Assembly: GCA_006503535.1 (NCBI GenBank)
Contig: QYRS01000010.1
Span: forward strand, 868,001-932,000
Source of the DNA: Arthrinium phaeospermum
Lineage: Eukaryota > Ascomycota > Sordariomycetes > Amphisphaeriales > Apiosporaceae
Reading direction: 5' to 3'
DNA: 64,000 bases
Made by a program: the position numbers and the translations under genes. The notes under the pieces were generated by a model that did no database searches, had not been told where the DNA came from, and worked only from the letters and a program-made list of their open reading frames with translations. This document shows positions 45,593 to 56,215 of this stretch, piece after piece (the first letter of the stretch is position 1; each line of letters begins with the position of its first letter).

Positions 45593-45660
45593 ATGTGGTG
45601 TAGTGGTTAACATTAGTCGCTCTCATTGCTGAGTTCGTTCTAGAAGTCAGGTCACGTGGC
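45589..45660 (+). pseudogene. Degenerate tRNA-Glu-like sequence
   Basis: The segment TGTGGTGTAGTGGTTAACAT (45594-45613) fits a eukaryotic tRNA 5' half with an A box (TGGTGTAGTGG), as in tRNA-Glu. It is followed by CGCTCTCATTGC, which resembles an anticodon arm with CTC. The anticodon stem pairs poorly, the T-arm only loosely resembles GGTTCGANTCC (GAGTTCGTTCT), and no 3' acceptor strand complements the 5' end. It therefore looks like a tRNA-derived relic or a tRNA-derived short element, not a working tRNA. Confidence 0.35.
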
Positions 45661-46214
45661 TAAGTACGAGTGCCACCGTTGGATGATGTCTAGAAAGAAT
45701 AATGTTACATCTAGGTAGCGATTGAATTGAAATCGCCATTAGCTGTCCCGAGCGCTGGTTACTACTTGTATGCATCGAAGTGAACGAGAAATATTCATGT
45801 TTGAAATGGCCATCAGCAGGAAATTGTACTGGATGCTGGCTTCAGAGGGCGAGTTCCAGAAACGATATCCACTACATGTGATAGGTAAAATCTATGCGTG
45901 TAGCCAAGAGTGGAACCATTAGACGCCGGAAGCCCCGCAGCCCAGGCTGCCAGGAAGAGGAGACATTAATAAATGCATGCTGTATTCTCCTAGGTGGTCT
46001 ATGCATTTAACCGTAGCCCCCAGCTGAGAAAGGTGGATCTGACACTTACCCGCTTCCAACCCTGTTGCCCTCCCACAAGTGCAAAATTCGGGCTTTGTGT
46101 GCGTGCGATTGCAGATTTCTCGACTTTCTGCTTGCCAGCTCCTCCACCACGAAAAAAAGTCGACTTCACGCTCAGAAGACGACTACTAACCCAACAGCCC
46201 AACCCGCCGTCGAG

Positions 46215-46346
46215 GTAAGTTTTTGCAATCCGCCTCGCTGGCTCGCGTGTTTGATACAATTGTGAATTGCTGCTTGGCTTTGATCGGCGGCTTTTCAATT
46301 CATCGTGGTCATTGATTTTTTTTTTCTAACTCTTCCGCCCAAACAG
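46215..46346 (+). other. Intron in the 5' UTR of RPL4
   Basis: GTAAGT at 46215 follows GTCGAG. The stretch ends with a long T-run, TCTAAC branch sequence and AAACAG at 46341-46346, 20 bases before the RPL4 ATG. Its length is 132 nt. Leader introns near the start codon are common in fungal ribosomal protein genes. Confidence 0.8.
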
Positions 46347-46366
46347 ACCTCAACACCGACGCCAAA

Positions 46367-47544
46367 ATGTCTCGACCGACCGTCACCATCATCGGCAAGG
46401 ACGGAGCTCCCTCGGGAGCCTCGCACCCTATGCCTACCGTCTTCACCTCGCCCATCCGCCCTGATATCGTTCAGCAGGTGCACACCGGTATGGCCAAGAA
46501 CAAGCGCCAGCCTTACGCCGTCAGCGAGAAGGCCGGTCACCAGACCTCTGCCGAGTCTTGGGGTACTGGTCGTGCTGTTGCCCGTATTCCTCGTGTCTCT
46601 GGTGGTGGTACTCACCGTGCCGGTCAGGCTGCCTTCGGTAACATGTGCCGATCCGGTCGCATGTTCGCTCCTACCAAGATCTGGCGCAAGTGGCACATCA
46701 AGATCAACCAGGGCCAGAAGTGAGTTTCCGTGCCTTCCGCATCACAAAATGGTCCAATCACTAACGCAATGCTTCGAAAAGGCGTTTCGCTACTGCCTCC
46801 GCTCTGGCTGCTTCTGCCGTCACCCCTCTGCTCCTCGCCCGCGGTCACCAGATCTCCTCCGTCCCCGAGGTTCCCCTGGTCATCGACTCCTCCATCTTCG
46901 AGGGTGCTGCTGCCGCCAAGACCGCCGCTGCCTTCAAGATCCTGACTTCCGTTGGTGCTGGTGCCGATGTGCTCAAGGCCAAGAAGTCCAAGAAGCTCCG
47001 AGCTGGTAAGGGTAAGATGCGAGGCCGACGCCACACCCAGCGCCGCGGTCCTCTTGTCATCTACGACTCCGCCGTCGATGGCAAGGAGCTCGTCAAGGGC
47101 TTCCGCAACATGCCCGGCTGCGAGACCTGCGACGTCTACGCCCTGAACCTCCTCCAGCTCGCCCCTGGTGGTCACCTCGGTCGCTTCATCGTCTGGACCT
47201 CCGCCGCCTTCAAGGCCCTGGACAACATCTACGGCACCACCACCAAGCCTTCTGAGCTGAAGAAGGACTTCCTCCTGCCCTCCAACCTGGTCTCCAACGC
47301 CGATCTGACCCGTCTGATCAACAGCTCTGAAATCCAGAGTGTGCTGCGCGCCCCCAAGGGTGGTGCCGTCACCAAGCGTGCCCACGTCCAGAAGAAGAAC
47401 CCCCTGCGCAACAAGCAGGTTATGCTTCGCCTGAACCCTTACCACGCCACCTTCGTCAAGGAGAAGCTTGGTGAGCAGAAGGCTCCCGAGGGCAAGCCCC
47501 CGGCCACCGCCGCTCTGTTCAAGGAGGTTGTCAACCAGGACTAA
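46367..47544 (+). CDS. RPL4: Large-subunit ribosomal protein uL4 (RPL4)
   Basis: Structural protein of the 60S subunit whose extended loop lines the peptide exit tunnel. Exons 46367-46719 and 46782-47544 with a 62-nt intron (GTGAGT...CACTAAC...AAAAG) give 371 aa. Family blocks: [49 protein letters not shown], the loop [20 protein letters not shown], then [20 protein letters not shown] and [20 protein letters not shown]. Codon choice is strongly biased to C-ending codons, as in a highly expressed gene, unlike its neighbours. The leader carries its own intron. Confidence 0.97.
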
Positions 47545-48275
47545 ACGAGATCAATGCTTGGTGAGCAGCATTGGCATTTCAGGGAATGGGTTATGGGTCG
47601 TTTTTTACTGAGGCGTACTGGCTCGGTTTACGAGTAAATCAATGATGATTTCACACAGGGTCTAATTTGCCCTCCACTTAAGGGGAATGAATTGATTGTG
47701 ATCATGACTAATCTAAAAATGTTCGATGCTGTACTTGTTATGAATGCTTGCCTTTGTCAGACTTTGATGATATGCCATGCTAATGGGTAGAGTAACTGTA
47801 CAATCCTGACCGGCAGTGAGCTCTGACGGCACCCTAATAGATAGACATGCTCGGCTCTCAGCCGTTGTAGGGGCGAGTTTGTCCACTGTTCGCTGTCTTT
47901 CCCGATTATACATCACAGCAGACTCATGGTTCGTATCGAGCCACCTCTACCCGTTTGTATGCCAAGGGTAGTGCTTGCACATGTTATGATTTCCGGTTAT
48001 TGTCGTAATTTCGGGGGTGAAGTTACAGATGTTGTACCCAGCGGGCTCGTTTGACGCACGAATCGTGCACTCCCAGCATCGAGTCAATGAACAGACGAAC
48101 TCGTTTCCCTGAAGACGTAGTACTACTAATTGCACCTCGCTGGTTCTCACATCACTAGCAATACGATACGACGAAAAAAAAAAAAAGCGGTATGCCATTT
48201 TATGTGTTTACTGTTGGCACAATCCTTACAATCTCTTAAGCAGTCAGTCGTCTCACGTAAGTAGTCATTACACAT
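47545..48275. other. Intergenic, convergent 3' ends
   Basis: About 730 bp between RPL4 (plus) and the aminotransferase (minus). A run of about 13 A lies at 48175-48187. No gene recognised. Confidence 0.5.
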
Positions 48276-50344
48276 TTAGCACCCCATATAGGTCCCCATA
48301 TTCATGAGGCCGTCCCGGGCATCGAGGCCCTGTTCGCTCATAGCGTTGGCCTCATCGAGAAGATCCTCAAGCTCCTTGACCTTCTTGATGCGGAAGAAAC
48401 GGTGGATGCCCTGGACGAGACGCTGGGAGCACTTTTCGATGTTTTCATCGCTCTCGGCCGCGAAGCACAGGCGGTAGTATGCCCAGCCCCTCTCCTCGGC
48501 GATCTGCGGCGTGGTGCTGAACATGAGGCCCGGCGACACAAGGACAAGGTACGGCTTGTGGGTGAGGAGGATCATGAGCGCCGTCGTCAGTGCCGTACCG
48601 TTGAGCGGGAGGCCCTTGGACCCGGGCACCTGCCAGAGGGGGTGCTGCTCAAAGTGCATGCGCATCCACAGGAACATGCCGCCGCGCGGCCAGTCGAAAT
48701 CGTACAGCTGCGTCTTGGTGATGACGCCCCAGTCGGCGTCGGCCTTGCGGACGGGCGTCGACTGCTTCAGCTGGTAGGCGCCCTCCTCCAGAATGGTGCA
48801 CATGCAGTTCATGCGGCGCTCGTACTCACCACGCAGACCGGCCAACCAGCGCACCCAGCCGTCCACCTTCCAGCCGCGGAACGCCGCTTTCTCGCTGCTC
48901 GATCGTAGCGCCGAGAAGATGCTCATGGCGGCACTTCCTTCGGCTTGTTGGGGGCCCATGATGGTCTGCGCAACCAGGGCCTGGACGAACCCGGACGGCT
49001 GCTGCGTGCCGGTCTCGGCGATACGGAGGATCTTCTCGGCGATCTCCGGTGTCGTTGTGATCCAGCCCAAGCGACAGCCGGGTGCGACGGTCTTGGAGAA
49101 GGTATCGAGGCGCACAACACGACCGTCGGTGTCAACATTCAAGAACGAAGGCACGAGGGAGTCCAGGAACGGGTATCCGGACTTGTTTTCTAAGGTATTG
49201 GCGTCTTTAGGTTCCGGGATGGGCAAGCCACGGGCCTTAGCCTCGTTAAGCTCAGCCGAAGGGTATTGCAGATACCAATATGGATCATCCTCGATGATGA
49301 TGACGTCGTACTTGCTGCAGACAGCGTATATCTCTTTCCGACGCTGCAGGGACAAGACACCGCTGGTCGGGTTGTGGCCCATTCTGTCGAACGATGTTAG
49401 TACACGGGTCTAACACACTAGACGCAGGCGCAGCAGCCAGGTCAACATACGTTACCGTGTATATGAGATGAGGCCTCTTTCCCTTGCTCTCGTCCCAGTT
49501 TGCGAGCACATCTTCCAGTCCACCGGGACCCTCGGCCATCATGCCTTCGCCGTCCATCTCCACGGGCACCACGTTTAAGCCGCGGGGCAGCGCCTGGCTG
49601 AGGACGTTGGCGTACATGAAGACCTCGGAAAGCAAGCCCTGGCGCTCGCTGACGGGGTTCTTCCCCTCGACCCAGATGTTGGTGAAGAGCTCCAGCGACT
49701 TGGACATGCCGTCGGTCGAGCCGACCGTCATGACGACTTCCGGCCCGCCCTCGTACGGCACGTTCGGGTGCAGGTTCTCGCGCGCAAACTGCCGCACGAA
49801 GGAGAGCAGGGCCGGGTAGCCGGCCGCTAGCCCGTACTGCAGCGCCGTGGTCAGATCCACCTTCTTGAGCGGATCGCTGCCCTCGCCGTCGTGCGGCACC
49901 ACGACGTGCTCGGGCGCCGCGCGGGAGTCCGGGGAGCTGGTCTTATTCTTCTTGTCCGGCAGAAGCGACGTCGAGGCCAGTTGGGAGGTGAGCGCGTCGT
50001 CGGCGCCGGGGCGGTTCGGCGTGGGCGTCCATCTCTCGGGCTTCGCGGTCTGCGCCTCGAGCGTGTCGTACGGGAAGAATTGGGGATGGGGGAGACCTGT
50101 TGAGCGGAGACGGGAAATCGCCCAGCATTGTTAGTCCGGCCTGTCGCACACACACACAATGCAGTGGGAAGCAAGAAAAAGGCTACAAACCACCGGCCAG
50201 CTGGCCAATGCCGGGGATTAGAAAGTATTTGTAGTATTCTTTCATCTTGCTCGGCAGTCGGGCCAGCGTCACGTCCGAGAAATGATGGCTCATGTCCTTC
50301 GGCCGCGGCTTCGCCAGCCTGACGCTCTCCGTGGAGGAGTCCAT
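48276..50344 (-). CDS. ARO8: Aro8-type aromatic / 2-aminoadipate aminotransferase
   Basis: A PLP-dependent class I/II aminotransferase that moves amino groups between aromatic amino acids (or 2-aminoadipate, kynurenine) and 2-oxo acids. Exons: 50344-50191, 50096-49451 and 49383-48276. Introns are 94 nt (GTTTGT, a weak donor, ...ACTAAC...AACAG) and 67 nt (GTATGT...GTACTAAC...GACAG). Total 635 aa. Joining gives PGIGQLAGGLPHPQFFPYDT and then IYTVTMGHNPTSG, matching the usual GGLP and NPTG regions, although here a Ser splits NPT and G. PLP Lys is about residue 364 in RLDTFSKTVAPGCRLGW. EDDPYWYLQY supplies the PLP-binding Asp and Tyr. A disordered insert of about 60 residues lies in exon 2. Substrate preference cannot be read from sequence. 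Confidence 0.9.
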
Positions 50345-52020
50345 ATCGAGCAGCAGTTATCTAAGACGTCGCCAAAGTGAATGTTCAAGGTCGAGTTGTT
50401 GGGCAATGATGCGGAAAGGCGGAATATGGGGAAGAGAGCTAAAGCGTCACAGATACGGTGAAGGCGGAGAAGGATGGGAATCTATTAACCAGGCATCAAA
50501 GGTATGTGATAGATAAGCATTTCACTGTGCTCAATGGCTACATGGGTCAGATCTGGAGGGCGTATCATCCCAGCAATTCATATCGAAGGACCATAATGCT
50601 GTAAGACCTTCCCCAGCGAGCCGAAGCCGAAGGGGGGAGCTTACAAATACGCGGCGATAGGCGACCCCAATTGCGTCTTCTAGGCGTTTATGAAAGGATA
50701 CACGATAGACGCAGAGGTGCGATAAGGAGCTCAAGCCGAAAGCTGGGAACCTATCATATACATTGAGCGGAGACAGGTATCCCTGCAACTTATCTGAGTG
50801 TCTCTAAACGGAGCTGACATTGGAAGCTGGGGGCACCGGGCACCGGGTGCTGGTGGCAGGGATCTTGCGTGATCTCGAAATTCGTAGGTATCCAATTAAT
50901 CGGCATTGGGTCCTGGAGGACATATACAGTATCGGTTGGAGAGGACTTACTATTCATTGCTCCTGTTCCAACCCGCTGCAGGTGTAATGATCTGGCCATG
51001 CGTATACTATGTAGATAGATATTAATGTATTGGCTGAAACTCATCAGGTAGTATGAGCCCGGTTCTACAACGTGTGCATCTGACTATAACCCAAGTTTCC
51101 CATACATGCACACCCTCTCTCCCTCCATTGACATTCTTTCAATATATATAAGCCAAACAACATTTCGCCTCTGGAACACAGACAAATAACCGGCTGTCGA
51201 GGTCCTCAATGCTCTAGGCCAATCCAAAGCTTGCAGCCTGTCGACAAAACCCGCATACGATAGATCTCGCTTCCTCTGTGAACTTGAAAGCTCACAGTCG
51301 GTATGGATTATTACGTGTGCTTGATACTCCTACCTAACAGGCCTCTGGACATTCAGATACCCTGTCAAGAAGTGCCGTTGTTTTGATGGGGAAACGGCGA
51401 AGGGCTAACAGAGATACATGTATGTACTCCGTACCTACCTCCTACGTTAACTCAGATATCTGGGTCCCATTAAATTGATCCAATTTGAATGTTGGATTTG
51501 GGGTACAGGAAGCGCCCGCACAGAGGGGTCAGTCGCCGAAAACGCAACCGCGGGGCAATTCATTATTTTTCGACAGCAGCGCTCTGAATTAGAGAGGCGG
51601 TAGATCCGATCAATTCCCATTACTCATTATCAACAGGCCTTGCCGTCTCATTGATCTGCCCGTGCTTTGCTTCATTCATGGTTACATGCCATTGCATACT
51701 TAGTTTCAGTATCCATTTATCGACCAATTGTTGCTGTCAACCCTTCGCCAGCGCGTCTTCTCCCAATAAGCATTTTCGACTTTGCTACAAACCCGCGAGC
51801 GATACCGCACTGGCTTGAACACATCCTATCGTCATTCTTTCCGCCGTTTGGTCGTCAGGGATTTGGAGTGCGCCGCCATCTAACCGAATATTGTCCACCG
51901 AAATCGAACACCCGACATAGTCACCACAGTCAAACCCGTCCTACCGCCTCTTTTCGCGGGACTTCTTCGAACTTTCAGGGCCTGTGGCATAGGACGCTGT
52001 AGTGCCCGCCCTCTTCCACA
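50345..52020. promoter_or_regulatory. Divergent promoter region ARO8-type / MET12-type genes
   Basis: About 1.7 kb between two divergent start codons. A 111-codon frame at 51667-52002 ends in the presumed MET12 leader and has no domain. C/T-rich leader sequence precedes 52021. No RNA gene recognised. Confidence 0.45.
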
Positions 52021-54051
52021 ATGGAGAAAATTACAGACAAGATAGCCGCTCTGCCGGCAGATGCCTGCTACTCCTCGCTCGAGTTTTTCCCTCCCAAGAC
52101 CGCCATGGGCTTCTCCAACCTTCGCGACCGCCTTGACAGGATGGCAAGAGCTCTGCGGCCGCTATTCGTGAACGTCACATGGGGCGCCGGTGGTTCGACT
52201 TCTGCGAAGTCGCTGGAACTTGCAGAGATCTGCCAGAGGGAGCTTAACTTGACTACATGTCTGCATCTGACGTGCACCAACATGAGCAGGAAGATGATAG
52301 ATCAGACCTTGGAGGATGCAAAGGTTCTTGGCATTCGAAATATCTTGGCCTTGCGCGGCGATCCTCCCAGAGCGGACGAGTACGAGGACCCAAACCGCAA
52401 CCCCGAAGATGCCATTGACGCAAGTTTCGTGTGGGCAGTCGATCTCGTGCGCTATATCAGAGAAAACCACGGCGACTATTTCTGCATAGGCGTGGCGGCG
52501 TATCCCGAAGGGCACGCCGACGAGAGTCATCCTTTGGGGCAGAGTTTAGAACACGACTTGTCATACCTCGTGGACAAAACACTCGCCGGGGCGGATTTCA
52601 TTATGACACAGCTCTTCTTTGACGTGGATGCTTACGACAAGTTTGAGCGTACGTTGAGAGAGCACCCCAGCGGAGCTTTCAAGGAAATTGCCATTATCCC
52701 TGGCCTCATGCCCATTCAGAGCTACCAAATGATCAAGCGAACTACCAAGCTCAGCCATGCCTCGATACCAGATGCTATTATGGCTCGTTTGGATGCTGTC
52801 AAACAGGATGACGAGAAAGTCAAGAACGTCGGCGTGGATATTGTCAGTGAGATAGTTGAGCGTGTCAAGGAGATCAAGGGCCGGACCCCTGGCCCCAAGG
52901 GCTTCCACTTTTATACTCTTAACCTCGAAAAGGCGGTCTCGTTCATTCTTGAGCGGACAGACCTCATTCCGGCTAGCATACCTGGCGAAGAGGAGGCAGT
53001 ATCGGATGACCTTTTGCCTAACATCCCCGCCCTTACTGTGAACGGGTCCTCGACCCCTCAAGGCTCCCTAGCTCCTCCGGCCCACGATCATTCTCGCCGA
53101 CAGTCTTCGATTGGCTCCGACCCGCGCAACCGCGTTATTGTGATGGGCCGGACCCCGTCGCACCCAGAGTACGAAACCACCGCAGCTGATGCTAGTATAC
53201 CGGTCGAACCCATCAACACGCGAGCCAACACACTCGCAATCTCTGAAGGCGAAGGCGTCCTGGGCCGTGAAGCAACGTGGGATGACTACCCCAACGGACG
53301 ATGGGGAGATGCCAGATCTCCAGCCTATGGTGAAATCGACGGCTACGGTCCCAGTTTGCATGTCACCAATGCACAGGCTATAAGCTTCTGGGGCCATCCT
53401 ACAAAGCCTGAAGACATCAGCAATCTTTTCGTAAAGCATTTGAAGGGCGAGTTATCCGCGATCCCTTGGAGTGAAGAGGAATTCAATGCGGAAACCGGAA
53501 CTATTAGTCAAACTCTATTGGAGTTGAACTCAAAGGGATGGTGGACGGTAGCATCGCAGCCAGCTGTCGATGGCCTCCGATCTTCAGATTCGACCTTTGG
53601 ATGGGGCCCGCACCAAGGTTTCGTCTTCCAAAAGGCCTTTGTCGAGTTCTTCATCCCTTCGGCAGACTGGAAAGTGCTCTATGAGAAACTGCAGTCTTCC
53701 GAAGTCAAGGATTCTGTTTGTTTCTTTGCGGCGAACGCGAACGGTGACTTTATTTCCTCGGACGAGACGGGTGGACTGTCAGGGGAGGCTGTGGAAGCAA
53801 GCACTAACGCTGTAACGTGGGGTGTTTTCCCTGGCAAAGAAATCGTCACGCCAACCATTATTGAAGAGGTCAGCTTCCGGGCGTGGTGCGAGGAAGCCTA
53901 CGGTATCTGGGCCGAATGGGCCAAGGTCTACGGCAAGGGTACCGAAAGCAGCAAGCTGCTGGAGCACATGAAGCGGGATACTTGGTTGGTGAACATCATC
54001 CATCACGATTTCAAGGAGAAGGAGGCCCTATGGGATCTGCTTTTGAAATAG
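52021..54051 (+). CDS. MET12: Methylenetetrahydrofolate reductase (MET12-type)
   Basis: Reduces 5,10-methylene-THF to 5-methyl-THF, the methyl donor for methionine synthesis. Single exon, 676 aa, the normal eukaryotic length. The N-terminal FAD-binding TIM barrel has LEFFPPKTAMGFSNL, FVNVTWGAGGST, CLHLTCTNMS, ILALRGDPPR, IGVAAYPEGH, and FIMTQLFFDVDAYDKF. The C-terminal half is the regulatory (SAM-responsive) domain, starting at about residue 300, with the ATWDDYPNGRWGDARSPAYG and STFGWGPHQGFVFQKAFVEFF blocks. LEFFPPKT and TWGAGG point to the Met12-like paralogue; Met13-like enzymes have FEYFVPKT and TWNAGG. A second, Met13-like gene probably exists elsewhere. A low-complexity segment links the two halves. 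Confidence 0.94.
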   Translation: MEKITDKIAALPADACYSSLEFFPPKTAMGFSNLRDRLDRMARALRPLFVNVTWGAGGSTSAKSLELAEICQRELNLTTCLHLTCTNMSRKMIDQTLEDAKVLGIRNILALRGDPPRADEYEDPNRNPEDAIDASFVWAVDLVRYIRENHGDYFCIGVAAYPEGHADESHPLGQSLEHDLSYLVDKTLAGADFIMTQLFFDVDAYDKFERTLREHPSGAFKEIAIIPGLMPIQSYQMIKRTTKLSHASIPDAIMARLDAVKQDDEKVKNVGVDIVSEIVERVKEIKGRTPGPKGFHFYTLNLEKAVSFILERTDLIPASIPGEEEAVSDDLLPNIPALTVNGSSTPQGSLAPPAHDHSRRQSSIGSDPRNRVIVMGRTPSHPEYETTAADASIPVEPINTRANTLAISEGEGVLGREATWDDYPNGRWGDARSPAYGEIDGYGPSLHVTNAQAISFWGHPTKPEDISNLFVKHLKGELSAIPWSEEEFNAETGTISQTLLELNSKGWWTVASQPAVDGLRSSDSTFGWGPHQGFVFQKAFVEFFIPSADWKVLYEKLQSSEVKDSVCFFAANANGDFISSDETGGLSGEAVEASTNAVTWGVFPGKEIVTPTIIEEVSFRAWCEEAYGIWAEWAKVYGKGTESSKLLEHMKRDTWLVNIIHHDFKEKEALWDLLLK

Positions 54052-55958
54052 CGTTCGGGGTAGGTAGGCTAGGCCCAGAAGCATGGTAGTTTACTTCGCA
54101 GCACACGTACCACTGGCGCGAGAGGTTGTATTCGACACAATACTAGGTCAAAGATGTGAAATAGAAAACACAAAAGCATTAATATCTAGTAATAGCTACT
54201 TAGTGGGGCACATAGATGCCGCTTGGGTAAGACTGCAGGTATAATCCTACAAGCCGTGATGTGATACGTTGGCCTAAATGCTGTTTCTTTCGAGATGTTA
54301 GAGGACCACTCAGCGGGGCAGGTGAGCGATGAAGGAGCTGTTTCCCCTTTAGAACCAGCCACTGGAGCTGAGTATGATTGATTCTGATATCCCGTGGTCT
54401 GTCCTTCGGCATCCGCGAGACGAGCCGCTGCAATCTTTGAGCCTATGGTTCTTCCGAGCTGCTTGCTTGCTTGACACCATATCCGCACAGAAGCGAGTCT
54501 GGTTACTAGTAGCAGCCCACCAAATAGCGTACTGCTTGGGAACGTTGATTGTGTATTCGATGGTTACTGAGGGTCTTCGACTTAACTGGTCTTCTTCTTT
54601 TCCTCCACAGTACACATTACCCGTAGACGGGTTTCCCTCGAGACACATGGTGGCAACAAGCTTTCAGCAAGTCTGACACCGATCAGCACAGTAGTGTATC
54701 TTGGCATAGCAGAAAAAGCACTGCGTGAGTAAGCATAAAGTATGGGACGAGGAAGGAAAAGAAATTCCCCAAGAACACGGCTCGGCACGTTGCATTATCT
54801 CGAGAATCAGAGTCCAGAGGGCGTAGCAGCGGCGTAAGGTTTACAGGGTTGTTCGTAATCATGCTCCTCCTCTGAAATGGACGTAGTCTCCTGCCGTGCG
54901 ACGTGAGCTGTAACTTATTTTATTTCCTTCTTTCCTTCCCACTTCACTCTCCCTCCCCTTCCACAGCCTTGCCCGCTTACTGGGTCAACAACGTGGCAAG
55001 TTTTGCCGTGCCGTCTTCCCACCATTGGCGAGGCCAGAAAGGGGCATGGCAAACCTGTTGCAACTGACGTCGACGCCGCTGAAGAGTAAAAGAAAAGAAA
55101 CACAGGGAAAGCGATTTACGTCCAAAGGACAATCACATACGGATTCGCCATGCCTCCCTTGAAGACCGAATCCGATTGAAGCCGATGGCATGCCGCTATC
55201 CGGTACTTCCTTCTTTTTGTCTTACGGGGAGCGTCCTCTGGGACTGCAGCCAGCAGCGTCGACGAGACGGGACCAAGCCTGATAGCATCATGCTCCAGGC
55301 ACAGGGGCGAACACAACATGGGACAGACATGATCTGCCATTGCTGGTCCAATGATGGTTTGTCCCGTGCACAGGGGAGGACGGGAAAATAATGAAACCGG
55401 CCTGGGTATCATGATGTTGCTTTTGGGTTGTCTCCTTAAAATCCCGCATATGCATACGATACATTGAGAAGGCGAAATTCCCATGATCAGATGCCAGGCC
55501 CTCACTAATAGGCAGACAAACCCGCATCACGAGAAAGTCCCGTCGCAACCACACACATGGGAATACAGGGTACGTACTCGAATCAGCAAGTCGCCCGAAA
55601 CGGAAGTCCCTAGTGCTTGCATATGTATATCTCGCTGGGCTCGGCTGGGCTGCTTGCCTTCCCGCTGGAACCATGGGGCCCAACAAAGACAAAGAGAGGG
55701 GCTAAAATGGAAAAAAAAAAATGAAACAGGAGGAGTGACTTACGGTAGCTTCAGCTACTGCGTGGCTACCCGATGAGTGACAAATAGAGAGATGGTTGGA
55801 TATACGTATCAGGGCCATGGGCTATGTAGTAAGATCCAGAACGCCTCTGGGAAGCTTTCAAGTACGAGTAGGGGGGCAGTAGGCGGAGAGAGGGCCGGGG
55901 CCGGGGCCAGGGTCAGGGACCGGGTGACGCCAGCGTTGACGTTGGCAGCCCTCCATCG

Positions 55959-55985
55959 AAGAGCTTCGATGATATGGAAGCTCTT
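55959..55985. repeat. Perfect 9-bp hairpin with 9-nt loop
   Basis: AAGAGCTTC (55959-55967) and GAAGCTCTT (55977-55985) are exact reverse complements around GATGATATG. No T-run follows. It is short enough to arise by chance in a 9-kb stretch. Confidence 0.7.
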
Positions 55986-56193
55986 GTGCGCAAGACCAGA
56001 CCTTACCCATGTACATACGCACTTAGTAATCCTTACACATGCCTACAGCTTCAAATCTTTTCGGATTGACAAAGTCGATCACCGGCCACGATCCTCAAGA
56101 GGCTGGTAACGTGTCCGAGGATCTGCGGCTATGCCCAATAGACGGACATATCGCAGCTGCTTTCATCACCAGTCAGACAAGCTCCTCTTTCCC

Positions 56194-56215
56194 TTCTTCT
56201 TCTTCTTCTTCTTCT
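56194..56215 (+). repeat. (TTC)7 microsatellite
   Basis: Seven uninterrupted TTC units within a C/T-rich segment. Confidence 0.9.

Larger units (their letters stand above)
43829..46214. other. Intergenic (2.4 kb) with decayed tRNA-like sequence and RPL4 leader
   Basis: No convincing protein gene. Two small inverted or palindromic features and a tRNA-like stretch are listed separately. A 9-bp inverted pair occurs at 44952-44960 and 44991-44999. From about 45990 the sequence reads as the promoter and 5' leader of RPL4, ending at a splice donor at 46215. Confidence 0.5.

Noticed and set aside
8710..50344. Possible kynurenine/tryptophan gene cluster (BNA7 and ARO8-type)
   Set aside because: The two genes are 40 kb apart with many unrelated housekeeping genes between them.
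51667..52002. 111-codon frame ahead of MET12
   Set aside because: Lies in the presumed leader, no conserved features, ends just before the real start codon.
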